Part shown: positions 16,879-24,610 of the stretch, piece after piece
How the letters are laid out: every line of letters starts with the position of its first letter
Position numbering within the stretch: position 1 is the first letter of the stretch
From: a sulfur-oxidizing endosymbiont of Gigantopelta aegis
Lineage (GTDB): Bacteria > Pseudomonadota > Gammaproteobacteria > GRL18
Assembly (NCBI RefSeq): GCF_016097415.1
Contig: NZ_JAEHGE010000001.1
Location: forward strand, 2,653,157 to 2,717,156
Length of the DNA stretch: 64,000 nucleotides
Reading direction: 5' to 3'
Notes under the pieces: generated by a model
Databases searched by the model: none
The model's input: the letters and a program-made list of their open reading frames with translations, nothing else
What the model was told of the DNA's origin: nothing
Made by a program: the position numbers and the translations under genes

Positions 16879-17448
16879 ATGCACAATAAAAATACTTCAC
16901 TCATAAAACCGACACGCTATGTGTTTGTTTCGATAGCAGAACAAAGGCTGTTATTGATAGATAATGATTCAATTGAATTTGATGTCAGTATTGCCACTGG
17001 GAAAAATGGTGCGGGTGAACAGTTTGGCAGTGAATGCACACCACGAGGCTGGCATAGTGTGCGGGCAAAAATCGGCCAACACTGTGCTGAAAATACCGTT
17101 TTTGTGGGTCGTAGACCCACTGGTGAAATTTACTCTGAACACCTGCAAGCAGAGCATCCGGGGCGAGACTGGATATTGACCCGTATTCTTTGGCTTAATG
17201 GCCTAGAACCAGGTTTTAATCGTTCTGGCACTCAGGACACGATGCGGCGATATATTTATATTCATGGTTGCCCTGATAGCCATCCCATGGGTATTCCTAG
17301 CTCTCATGGTTGCATAAAAATGCGTAACTCAGACATGATTGAGCTCTTTGATCGCATTGATGTGGGCATTGCTGTGCTGATTAGCGAAGATAAATTTTCC
17401 AGTATTGCTCAAGAGCATGACATAGCGAACAACGTCCCAGATGCATAA
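16879..17448 (+). CDS. YkuD-type L,D-transpeptidase family protein
   Basis: 189 residues. The YkuD core covers about 12-175, with YIYIHGCPDSH and the catalytic SSHGCIKMRNSD (Cys near residue 150). No signal peptide or membrane helix is visible at the N-terminus (MHNKNTSLIKPTRYVFVSI), which is unusual for an enzyme acting on periplasmic peptidoglycan; a cytoplasmic role or an undetected upstream start are alternatives. It overlaps the next permease gene by 8 bases and follows the binding protein by 12, so it is part of the transporter operon. It may act on L,D-linked muropeptides (inference). Confidence 0.85.
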   Translation: MHNKNTSLIKPTRYVFVSIAEQRLLLIDNDSIEFDVSIATGKNGAGEQFGSECTPRGWHSVRAKIGQHCAENTVFVGRRPTGEIYSEHLQAEHPGRDWILTRILWLNGLEPGFNRSGTQDTMRRYIYIHGCPDSHPMGIPSSHGCIKMRNSDMIELFDRIDVGIAVLISEDKFSSIAQEHDIANNVPDA

Positions 17449-18367
17449 TTATATTCTTAGTCGTCTTGCCAGTGCCTTGATCGTTATCTTGGGAGTAGTT
17501 TGTCTGGTTTTTTTGCTTATTCACATCGTACCGGGCGATCCAGTAGAGGTGATGTTGGGTGAATCAGCAAGCGGGGCTGATCGAGAGGCATTACGTCATG
17601 CTTTAGGCTTGGATCTACCATTATGGCAACAGTTTTTTTCTTTCCTGAAAGGTTTGCTTTATTTGGATTTGGGCACGTCCTTACATTCTAAACAGGCCGT
17701 TGTGGATTTAATTGCCAGCCGAATGGGGCCGACCATCGAATTGGCGCTTGCATCACTAGGGGTCGCTTTTATCATCGCTTTTCCACTGGGGATTCTTGCC
17801 GCGCTGAACAAAGATCGATGGCTTGATGTCGGAGCAATGAGTTTTTCTTTGCTTGGGGTGTCTATTCCCAATTTTCTCATGGGTCCCTTATTAATTCTAC
17901 TGTTTTCAGTGTTTCTGGGTTGGTTTCCCGTGAGTGGCAAGAGTGGTATTGGCTCTTTGGTTTTGCCGGCATTAACACTTGGCACAGCATTAGCCGCAGT
18001 GTTGTCTCGGATGATTCGCGCTTCATTATTGGAAGTCTTAAACGAGGACTATATTCGTACGGCACGGGCAAAAGGGCTTTCTAGACTGCGTATCATTGGC
18101 GTGCATGCATTACGCAATGCGCTATTGCCGGTGATCACATTGATCGGTTTGCAAATCGGTGCATTATTGGCGGGAGCCGTTATTACCGAAATTGTGTTCT
18201 CCTGGCCCGGACTTGGGCAACTCACGATAGAAGCGATTCAAAAGCGTGACTATCCCGTCGTGCAAGCTTGTATCTTATTGATCAGTACCACTTATGTCGT
18301 GATCAATACGCTGACGGATATTGCCTATGGCATGCTGGAACCGCGCATCAGACTAGAGCATGGATAA
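17441..18367 (+). CDS. ABC peptide transporter permease, DppB/OppB family
   Basis: 308 residues, six predicted transmembrane helices. The N-terminal block PGDPVEVMLGE and the inner-membrane EAA loop (EDYIRTARAKGLSRLRII) are typical of DppB-type permeases, as is the C-terminal KRDYPVVQACILL. Overlaps the transpeptidase gene. No ATPase gene (DppD or DppF type) follows, so ATPases must be supplied from elsewhere if the importer works. Confidence 0.92.
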   Translation: MHNYILSRLASALIVILGVVCLVFLLIHIVPGDPVEVMLGESASGADREALRHALGLDLPLWQQFFSFLKGLLYLDLGTSLHSKQAVVDLIASRMGPTIELALASLGVAFIIAFPLGILAALNKDRWLDVGAMSFSLLGVSIPNFLMGPLLILLFSVFLGWFPVSGKSGIGSLVLPALTLGTALAAVLSRMIRASLLEVLNEDYIRTARAKGLSRLRIIGVHALRNALLPVITLIGLQIGALLAGAVITEIVFSWPGLGQLTIEAIQKRDYPVVQACILLISTTYVVINTLTDIAYGMLEPRIRLEHG

Positions 18368-18382
18368 GGGGCAGGAATAATA

Positions 18383-19171
18383 ATGAAACTGTACTTTTCC
18401 TTAGGTATTTTAGGTCTGTGGCTATTGATGGTTATAAGCGTACCCTTTATGAATTTACAGCCCAATGAAATTGCCCTAGAAAAAATCTTACAGATGGGTG
18501 ATTCTACTTCATTTCTGGGCTATGATGATTTAGGACGCTCTATCATTGATCGTTTGCTAACAGGGGCTTACACTTCCTTTTTAGTGACGTTCGGAGTGAT
18601 ATTTATTTCTTTGCTACTGGGCACGGCTATTGGCGTGATCAGTGGCTATGTTGGCGGTCATTGGGATCACTTTATTATCCGGGTGATAGATATTTTTATG
18701 GCCTTTCCGGGGATTTTATTAGCCATTGCCTTAGCAGGCTTAATGGGGCCGGGTATCAGTAATGTGATTATTGCTTTGAGTGTTGTTGGCTGGGTGGGCT
18801 ATGCACGGCTTTCCAGAGCACAGGTGATGGCCATTAAACAACGTGAACATGTGCAGTCAGCCAAAGCATTGGGTGCTTCTCATGCACGTATTATTGGCTT
18901 TCATATCCTACCGTTGATTGTTGCGCCCTTAATCATTGAGTTTACCTTTGGCATTGCCAGTGTGGTGATTGCTGAAGCAGGACTGTCTTTCTTAGGCTTG
19001 GGTGTACAAGCCCCAGAAGCCTCATGGGGCAGTATGATTCGTGATGGTAGTCAATATCTTTTGATGGCTCCACACATGGTCTTAGCACCGGGTTTGGCAT
19101 TGATGCTGGTGGTTTTAGCCGTTAATCTGCTCGGCGATGCAGTACGGGATAAATTGGATGTAAAAAGTTAA
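18383..19171 (+). CDS. ABC peptide transporter permease, DppC/OppC family
   Basis: 262 residues, with family features LGYDDLGRSIIDRLLTGA, FMAFPGILLAIALAG, the EAA loop (HVQSAKALGASHARII) and GLSFLGLGVQAPEASWG. It lies 15 bases after the DppB-type gene and 54 bases before nagZ. Slightly shorter than most DppC proteins because the N-terminal cytosolic extension is minimal. The natural partner of the upstream permease. Confidence 0.92.
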   Translation: MKLYFSLGILGLWLLMVISVPFMNLQPNEIALEKILQMGDSTSFLGYDDLGRSIIDRLLTGAYTSFLVTFGVIFISLLLGTAIGVISGYVGGHWDHFIIRVIDIFMAFPGILLAIALAGLMGPGISNVIIALSVVGWVGYARLSRAQVMAIKQREHVQSAKALGASHARIIGFHILPLIVAPLIIEFTFGIASVVIAEAGLSFLGLGVQAPEASWGSMIRDGSQYLLMAPHMVLAPGLALMLVVLAVNLLGDAVRDKLDVKS

Positions 19172-19225
19172 TTGCGTATCTGAGAATAGTGACAACAATA
19201 ATGACAGCGTTTTAAGGAAATAAAT

Positions 19226-20299
19226 ATGACATTAGGTCCCGTTATGGTGGACATTGCAGGTCAAGAACTGACTGCAGATGACAAGGCTTTATTAATGGAT
19301 TCCTTGGTTGGCGGGGTGATTCTTTTTAGTCGCAATTATCACTCGCTCGCACAATTAGAACAATTAGTGACTGACATACAAAGCCTAAAAAAACCACGCT
19401 TATTAATTGCCGTGGATCAAGAAGGCGGGCGGGTGCAACGTTTTAAAGATGGCTTTACCATTTTGCCTGCGATGCGACGCTTTGGTGAAATATATGATGC
19501 TGATCAAAAAACAGCCTTGGAACTGGCTCAACATTGCGGCTGGCTAATGGCCAGTGAAGTCTGTACAACCGGTGTAGATATCAGTTTTGCACCGGTGTTG
19601 GATATTGATAAGGGAATCAGTTCAGTGATCGGTGATCGTGCCTTTCATAGTGATCCCTTTGTCGTAGGGAAAATCGCTCAGGCTTTTATTGCCGGTATGA
19701 ACGAAGCTGGTATGCTGGCTACGGGCAAGCATTTTCCCGGTCATGGTTCGATTGCCGCCGATTCTCATGTGGCCATGCCTATTGATGAGCGTCCCATGCG
19801 GGAAATTGAAATGGATGACTTGAAACCTTTTCAATTCATGATTGATGCGGGCATTAATGCCCTGATGATGGCACATGTGATTTATTCACGAGTTGATCCG
19901 CAGCCAGCTGGTTTTTCCAGTTTTTGGATGAAAACCATTTTACGCGATAAAATGCATTTTCAGGGTGCTATTTTCAGTGATGATTTATCCATGGAAGGGG
20001 CAGTCATTGCCGGTGACTATCCGCAACGAGCAAAAGTTTCTTTGGAGACCGGCTGTGACATGATCCTAGTGTGCAATAACCGTGCAGCAGCCTGGGATGT
20101 GGTCAAAAGCCTGCACGGTTATGAAAATCCGGCATCGAGTCTGCGCTTAGCGCATTTACATCACAAGCAGGCTAAAACGCGTGATGAACTGGTGAAAGAA
20201 CCACGTTGGAAAGAAGTGAAAGCCATGCTGGATAAGTATGTTGATGAGCCATCGATGAACCTACTTGACCCAACTAATTATCCTAAAATAATCAGTTGA
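19226..20299 (+). CDS. nagZ: Beta-N-acetylglucosaminidase NagZ
   Basis: 357 residues, glycoside hydrolase family 3, cytosolic. It removes N-acetylglucosamine from anhydro-muropeptides during wall recycling. Visible motifs: AVDQEGGRVQRF, SFAPVLDID, the Asp/His catalytic loop KHFPGHGSIAADSH, and the nucleophile in FSDDLSMEGA. Start ATG has AAGGAA upstream. The last codons (about NYPKIIS plus stop) fall inside the left arm of a mobile repeat that starts near 20274, so the native C-terminus was probably replaced. The catalytic core is untouched. The permeases upstream fit a muropeptide-recycling operon. Confidence 0.93.
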   Translation: MTLGPVMVDIAGQELTADDKALLMDSLVGGVILFSRNYHSLAQLEQLVTDIQSLKKPRLLIAVDQEGGRVQRFKDGFTILPAMRRFGEIYDADQKTALELAQHCGWLMASEVCTTGVDISFAPVLDIDKGISSVIGDRAFHSDPFVVGKIAQAFIAGMNEAGMLATGKHFPGHGSIAADSHVAMPIDERPMREIEMDDLKPFQFMIDAGINALMMAHVIYSRVDPQPAGFSSFWMKTILRDKMHFQGAIFSDDLSMEGAVIAGDYPQRAKVSLETGCDMILVCNNRAAAWDVVKSLHGYENPASSLRLAHLHHKQAKTRDELVKEPRWKEVKAMLDKYVDEPSMNLLDPTNYPKIIS

Positions 20300-20464
20300 A
20301 TCGTAGCGAGAGCGACTTAGGTGCTGAAGATTAAGAGTTTTACAGGTTATTTTGGCTTTATTCGTAGTCACCCTACGGGTGAAGTCAAAATGTTCTGGAA
20401 AATCCTTAAGATTCAGTACATAAGGCGGTCGCAGTAGGTTCAACTGATTTTTTTAGGATTATGC
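20274..20464. repeat. MITE-like element with imperfect inverted arms
   Basis: The left arm (about 20276-20345, containing cctaaaataatcagttga) and right arm (about 20393-20464, containing tcaactgattttttt) are imperfect complements over some 65 bases; a shorter hairpin (caccctacgggtg) sits near the middle. The right arm recurs almost identically at 34712-34773. The element begins within the 3' end of nagZ and supplies its stop codon. Non-coding, so a non-autonomous element is the best reading. Confidence 0.75.
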
Positions 20465-20500
20465 TAACTAAACCACTTCATAAATCAATAAGGAGTACTT

Positions 20501-21661
20501 ATGGAATCAGCTGAGTTTGAGTTAAAACAGTGGCTGTTACAATTGGAATTTTTACGGGGTGATGGGCTGTGGGTCACGGAAGCTTTTTTGATCATTGTCA
20601 TTGCATTGATGTTCAATTTTTTCCAAAAGCGCATGATTCATAAACTGTACACGAAATTAAAAACCACCAAAAATCCTTGGGATGAAGCCTTAATTGAATC
20701 CCTAGCCAAACCTATCTCGGCATTTATCTGGCTGTGGGGCATTACCATTGCTGCCAACGTGATGGCGGATGCCAACAATGTCAGTATCTTTGATAACCTG
20801 GTCAAACCCACCCGACAAGTCGGTGTCATAGTGATACTCACTTGGTTTGTGTTGCGTTTAATTATTCGCGTGGAACGCAATCTGATTAAAATAGGCCGTC
20901 AAAAAGAAGACAATTATGATGTCACGACGGTACAGGCAATTACCAAATTGTTTCGTGTATCGGTTGTTATTACCGGTGCATTGATCATGATGCAAGAATT
21001 GGGTGTCAGTGTTTCTGGTGTGCTGGCTTTTGGTGGAATTGGTGGCATGGCCATTGGTTTTGCGGCAAAAGACTTGTTGTCGAACTTCTTTGGTGGACTG
21101 ATGCTTTATTTAGACAGACCTTTTGCTGTAGGGGATTGGATTCGTTCACCTGATCGCAGTATAGAAGGCACAGTAGAGTGTATTGGCTGGCGACTGACAA
21201 TCATTCGTACCTTTGATAAGCGCCCCCTCTATGTGCCAAATTCCACCTTTGCCAGTATTTCAGTGGAAAACCCATCACGCATGACTCATCGACGCATTAA
21301 AGAAACCATTGGTATACGCTATGATGATAGCGCTAAATTGGAAGTCATTTTAAATGATGTGCGAGCAATGCTGAAAAATCATGATGAAATTGATAGTAGG
21401 CAAACCTTGATGGTTAATTTTAATGAATTTGCCCCCTCATCTTTGGATTTTTTCATCTATACTTTTACTAAGACAACCAATTGGATTAAGTATCATGAGG
21501 TTAAGCAGGATGTGTTATTGCAAATTTTGCAAATCATTGAAAAGCATGGTGCAGAAGTTGCTTTTCCAACCTCGACTTTACATCTTAATGGTGACTTAGG
21601 TTCGAATAATCATAGCCTTGGTATTAATAACGATGGCATCAATAACCCTATCAACAAATAA
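20501..21661 (+). CDS. MscS-family mechanosensitive channel, YnaI-like
   Basis: 386 residues, inner membrane. Helices near 20-40, 65-85, 105-125 and 150-170 precede the pore-lining helix (VLAFGGIGGMAIGFAAKDLLSNFF, read across its two halves). The beta domain follows: DRPFAVGDWIRSP, GTVECIGWR, RTFDKRPLYVPNS and NPSRMTHRRI. These blocks match the E. coli YnaI branch better than MscS itself. It would release solutes on hypo-osmotic shock. RBS AAGGAG is 8 bases from the ATG. The DsrE-like gene follows after 14 bases, so they may share a transcript. Confidence 0.9.
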   Translation: MESAEFELKQWLLQLEFLRGDGLWVTEAFLIIVIALMFNFFQKRMIHKLYTKLKTTKNPWDEALIESLAKPISAFIWLWGITIAANVMADANNVSIFDNLVKPTRQVGVIVILTWFVLRLIIRVERNLIKIGRQKEDNYDVTTVQAITKLFRVSVVITGALIMMQELGVSVSGVLAFGGIGGMAIGFAAKDLLSNFFGGLMLYLDRPFAVGDWIRSPDRSIEGTVECIGWRLTIIRTFDKRPLYVPNSTFASISVENPSRMTHRRIKETIGIRYDDSAKLEVILNDVRAMLKNHDEIDSRQTLMVNFNEFAPSSLDFFIYTFTKTTNWIKYHEVKQDVLLQILQIIEKHGAEVAFPTSTLHLNGDLGSNNHSLGINNDGINNPINK

Positions 21662-21675
21662 TATATGGAGTAATA

Positions 21676-22098
21676 ATGGCAGATAAGTTGCTCATTATCA
21701 TGGTTAACACCGATCCCAATAACGGCACTGAATTAGGAGCGCCTTTTTTTCAGGCAACGGTGGCAGCTGCGATGGAATATGAAGTGGAAGTTATTTTAAC
21801 GGGGCGTTCGGGTGAACTCGCTGTCCGTGGTGTGGCAGAAAAATTATTTATCAAACCGGATAGTAAACAAACGGTTTATGATTATATTCGTGAAGCCTAT
21901 GAGGCTGGTGTTAAGTTTAAAGTGTGTACCCCCACGCTGGATCTTTGGGGTGATGATTTAATCCCCGAGGTCTCTGAAACCATTGGTGGCGCGTATGTTA
22001 TTTCTGAAGCCATGGATGATAATACTGTTACTTTTACTTACTTGATTACCCACAAAGCTCCGCCATATTTCGATAATTATACTATAATTATACTATAA
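21676..22098 (+). CDS. DsrE/DsrF-like protein, C-terminus extended by an IS insertion
   Basis: 140 residues as it stands. A DsrE-fold protein of the small sulfur-relay/peroxiredoxin-like group (MADKLLIIMVNTDP start, ending DDNTVTFTY). One conserved-looking cysteine lies in KVCTPTLDL. The IS1595-type element is inserted exactly in codon 122: the target duplication keeps the tyrosine, but the original stop (TAT TAA after joining 22040 to 23091) is displaced. The last 18 or so residues (LITHKAPPYFDN...) are IS-encoded. The native protein would be 122 residues, normal for this family, so the protein may still work. Sulfur substrate unknown. Confidence 0.85.
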   Translation: MADKLLIIMVNTDPNNGTELGAPFFQATVAAAMEYEVEVILTGRSGELAVRGVAEKLFIKPDSKQTVYDYIREAYEAGVKFKVCTPTLDLWGDDLIPEVSETIGGAYVISEAMDDNTVTFTYLITHKAPPYFDNYTIIIL

Positions 22099-23082
22099 TT
22101 AAAGTATAGATTATGTGTGGAGTAGAATGATGTCAAAAAATAAAATTCAGTTTCAAGAAGGTTATAGTTTATTTGAGCTTTTTAATGATTATGGCACTGA
22201 CAAACAGTGCCGACAAGCCTTATTTAAATGGAAATTTCCTGATGGATTTGTTTGCCCAGAGTGTGGCAATAAGACTTATTGCACTCTAGAACATCGCCAT
22301 CTTTATCAGTGCCACCATTGTCATCATCAGACATCAGCAACCTGTGGGACAATATTTGATAGTACCAAACTGCCTTTATCTAAGTGGTTTTTAGCGATTC
22401 ATCTTATGACTCAATTGAAGACAGCGGTTTCAGCATTAGAATTAAAGAGACAGCTTAAGGTAAGCTACAATACAGCCTGGAGTATGAAACAAAAGATCAT
22501 GCAGGTTATGAAAGAACGTGATGACAGTAAACCTTTATCAGGCATCATTCAAATTGATGATGCCTACTGGGGGTGGTGAGCACAGAGGCGGCTCCAGAGG
22601 TCGTGGTTCAGAAAATAAAACACCGTTCGTTGCAGCCGTTTCTACTAATGAAGATGGACACCCGATTGCAATGAATTTAAATGTGCTTAAAGGGTTTAAA
22701 TCCAGTGAAATAAAACGATGGGCACAAACTCATTTAACACCTGGAAGTACTGTTTACTCAGATGGGTTAAATTGTTTTCCTGCGGTTAAAGAAGCTGACT
22801 GTAAGCATGTTCCAATCGTCACGGGTGGTGGTGCGGCAAGTGTTGATAAATTGAGTTTATCTGGGTTAACACTATGATAGGTAATATTAAAAACTCTATG
22901 AAGGGAAGCTATCATTCCATTAACTCAAAACATTTACCTCGGTATCTTGCTGAATTTTGTTATCGGTTTAATAGACGCTTTAACTTAAAAGACATGATGC
23001 CAAGGTTTTTATGCGTGGCGATGAAAACGCCACCTATGAATGGAAAGCTCCTAAAAATGGCGGAGCTTTATGGGTAATCAAG
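22041..23082 (+). mobile_element. IS1595-family insertion sequence
   Basis: Bounded by 26-bp inverted repeats with one mismatch (left begins cttgattaccca, right ends tgggtaatcaag) and containing the aaagctccgccat core typical of this family. An 8-bp direct duplication tttactta is at 22033-22040 and 23083-23090, so both ends are exact. Length 1042 bp. It carries one transposase gene broken by two one-base changes. Confidence 0.93.
22127..23077 (+). pseudogene. IS1595-family transposase, two compensating frameshifts
   Basis: The N-terminus has the family zinc ribbon (CPECGNKTYC, then CHHCHHQT) and a helix region (LPLSKWFLAIHLMTQLKTA). The catalytic start IQIDDAYWGG is interrupted by an extra G in a G5 run at 22569-22573. 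The next frame holds GEHRGGSRGRG and SDGLNCFPAVKEA. A missing G near 22852 returns the frame before WVNTMIGNIKNSMKG and YLAEFCYRFNRRFNL. The two shifts cancel, so flanking parts are in one frame, but no single open frame encodes the full enzyme. Probably inactive unless the ribosome slips or the sequence has errors. Confidence 0.88.
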
Positions 23083-23118
23083 TTTACTTATTAATATAAA
23101 GCTGACTAAAGAAAAAAT

Positions 23119-23679
23119 ATGTCTGATTTAAAACAACTTTTTCACCATAGTGAACAGGTCAAAGCCGACGCTGATTGTTTATTTGAACAGTCAGAAGTAA
23201 TGCGGGCCATTGTCAATATGGCTCGCTCAATTAAAGATGAATTAGCCGATAGTCATCCAATTGTTATAGGTATTATGAATGGTGCCATGATCCCGATGGG
23301 ATTATTATTACCTGAGCTAGATTTCCCTTTGCAGGTTGATTATTTACATGCCACGCGCTATCGCGATAAAACTTCGGGGGGTGAAATGCAATGGCTGGCA
23401 TCCCCTAAAATTCCCCTAAAAAATAGAACGGTGTTATTAGTTGATGACATCCATGATGAAGGGATTACGCTGGAGCACATAAAAAGCTATTGTCATGAAC
23501 AAGGTGCGGCACAAGTTTATAGTGCAGTATTGGTGAATAAAAAACATGACAGAAAAAATAATACGGGGGCTGATTTCATTGCTTTAGAAGTTCCTGATCG
23601 CTATGTGTTTGGTTTTGGTATGGACTATAAAGGCATGTTAAGAAATGTCTCCGGTATTTATGCAGTTAAGGGTATGTAA
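23119..23679 (+). CDS. hpt: Hypoxanthine-guanine phosphoribosyltransferase
   Basis: 186 residues, cytosolic purine salvage enzyme. The PRPP-binding signature LLVDDIHDEGITL is at about residues 108-120; the N-terminal IVIGIMNGAMIPMG loop and C-terminal YVFGFGMDYKGMLRN match the HPRT family. Its stop is directly followed by the start of the thioinosine phosphorylase gene (no spacer), which fits a shared purine-salvage role because the latter releases hypoxanthine. The IS1595 element now separates it from the mscS-dsrE genes. Confidence 0.9.
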   Translation: MSDLKQLFHHSEQVKADADCLFEQSEVMRAIVNMARSIKDELADSHPIVIGIMNGAMIPMGLLLPELDFPLQVDYLHATRYRDKTSGGEMQWLASPKIPLKNRTVLLVDDIHDEGITLEHIKSYCHEQGAAQVYSAVLVNKKHDRKNNTGADFIALEVPDRYVFGFGMDYKGMLRNVSGIYAVKGM

Positions 23680-24459
23680 ATGAGTAAGACAAAAAAGCAC
23701 TTTGGTATTATTGGTGGGACTGGACTGACGGCGCTGGAAAATCTGCAAATAGTACGTCGTGAAATTGCCAGAACTCCTTTTGGTGAGGCTTCATCGACTT
23801 TAAGTATTGGTCGTCTGATTGATGAACAACAGGCTGATAATGCAACATCTGAAGAAGTTGTTTTTTTAGCCCGACATGGTCATGCGCATAGTATTCCCCC
23901 TCACATGATCAATTATCGTGCTAATATCTGGGGGCTTAAAGAGGCGGGTGTCAATACGATTATTTCGGTTAATGCTGTGGGTGGCATTCGTGAAGACATG
24001 GTGCCGGGGAGCTTGGCATTGCCTGATCAAATTATTGATTATACTACTCATCGTGTGAATACTTTTTTTGAAACTAATTTAACATCGGTTACACATATTG
24101 ATTTTTCTTACCCTTATGACGAAGCGCTCAGTCAGTTGGTTTTATCTACAGCTCAGGAAGAGGGGATTGATATTATAAAAGGTGGGACTTATGCTGCCAC
24201 TGAAGGCCCTAGGCTTGAAACAGCAGCGGAAATACAACGTCTCAAACGTGATGGTTGCGATTTAGTGGGCATGACAGGTATGCCGGAGGCAGCTTTGGCT
24301 CGTGAGCTTGGGATTGATTATGTGTCTATCTGTGTGAATGCTAATTGGGCAGCAGGACTCAGTGATGAGTTGATTACTATGGATGTGATTGAAAAGAATA
24401 TTACTGATGGGCTTAAACAGGTTCGTCGGCTTCTTGTGGCTCTTTTAAATAAGAGTTAA
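23680..24459 (+). CDS. S-methyl-5'-thioinosine/thioadenosine phosphorylase
   Basis: 259 residues, MTAP/PNP family. Phosphate and ribose-site motifs are visible: GIIGGTGLT, FLARHGHAHSIPPHMINYRAN (shown here in its two parts), VNAVGGI, GGTYAATEGPRLET, and GMTGMPEAALARELG. The family cleaves methylthio-nucleosides to a base plus methylthioribose-1-phosphate. Adjacent hpt suggests that the base is hypoxanthine, as in the Pseudomonas methylthioinosine route, but substrate choice cannot be fixed from sequence alone. Length is typical. Confidence 0.88.
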   Translation: MSKTKKHFGIIGGTGLTALENLQIVRREIARTPFGEASSTLSIGRLIDEQQADNATSEEVVFLARHGHAHSIPPHMINYRANIWGLKEAGVNTIISVNAVGGIREDMVPGSLALPDQIIDYTTHRVNTFFETNLTSVTHIDFSYPYDEALSQLVLSTAQEEGIDIIKGGTYAATEGPRLETAAEIQRLKRDGCDLVGMTGMPEAALARELGIDYVSICVNANWAAGLSDELITMDVIEKNITDGLKQVRRLLVALLNKS

Positions 24460-24500
24460 ATCGAAGGCTGGGACTTGGATGCTTAATGAGTGATTAATCC

Positions 24501-24574
24501 GTCTCTGAATGCGGTGGCTTTATTTCGCTTAAGATTTCATCAATGCGCGAAATAAAGCCACCGCATTCAGAGAC
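24501..24574. repeat. Perfect 28-bp inverted repeat
   Basis: Arms 24501-24528 (gtctctgaatgcggtggc...) and 24547-24574 are perfect complements with an 18-base loop. It lies between convergent genes (thioinosine phosphorylase and csiV). There is no T run, so it is a long hairpin repeat rather than a normal terminator, though it may hold transcripts apart. Confidence 0.8.
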
Positions 24575-24610
24575 TCAGTTTTATTTATAGACTCGGATTT
24601 GAGGTTTATT

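Noticed and set aside
17659-17985. 108-residue minus-strand frame inside the DppB-type gene
   Set aside because: Antisense shadow; the plus strand encodes clear permease motifs throughout.
22569-22573. Programmed frameshift in the IS1595 transposase
   Set aside because: A second, compensating loss occurs near 22852, and the family normally uses one continuous frame; decay or sequencing error is simpler.
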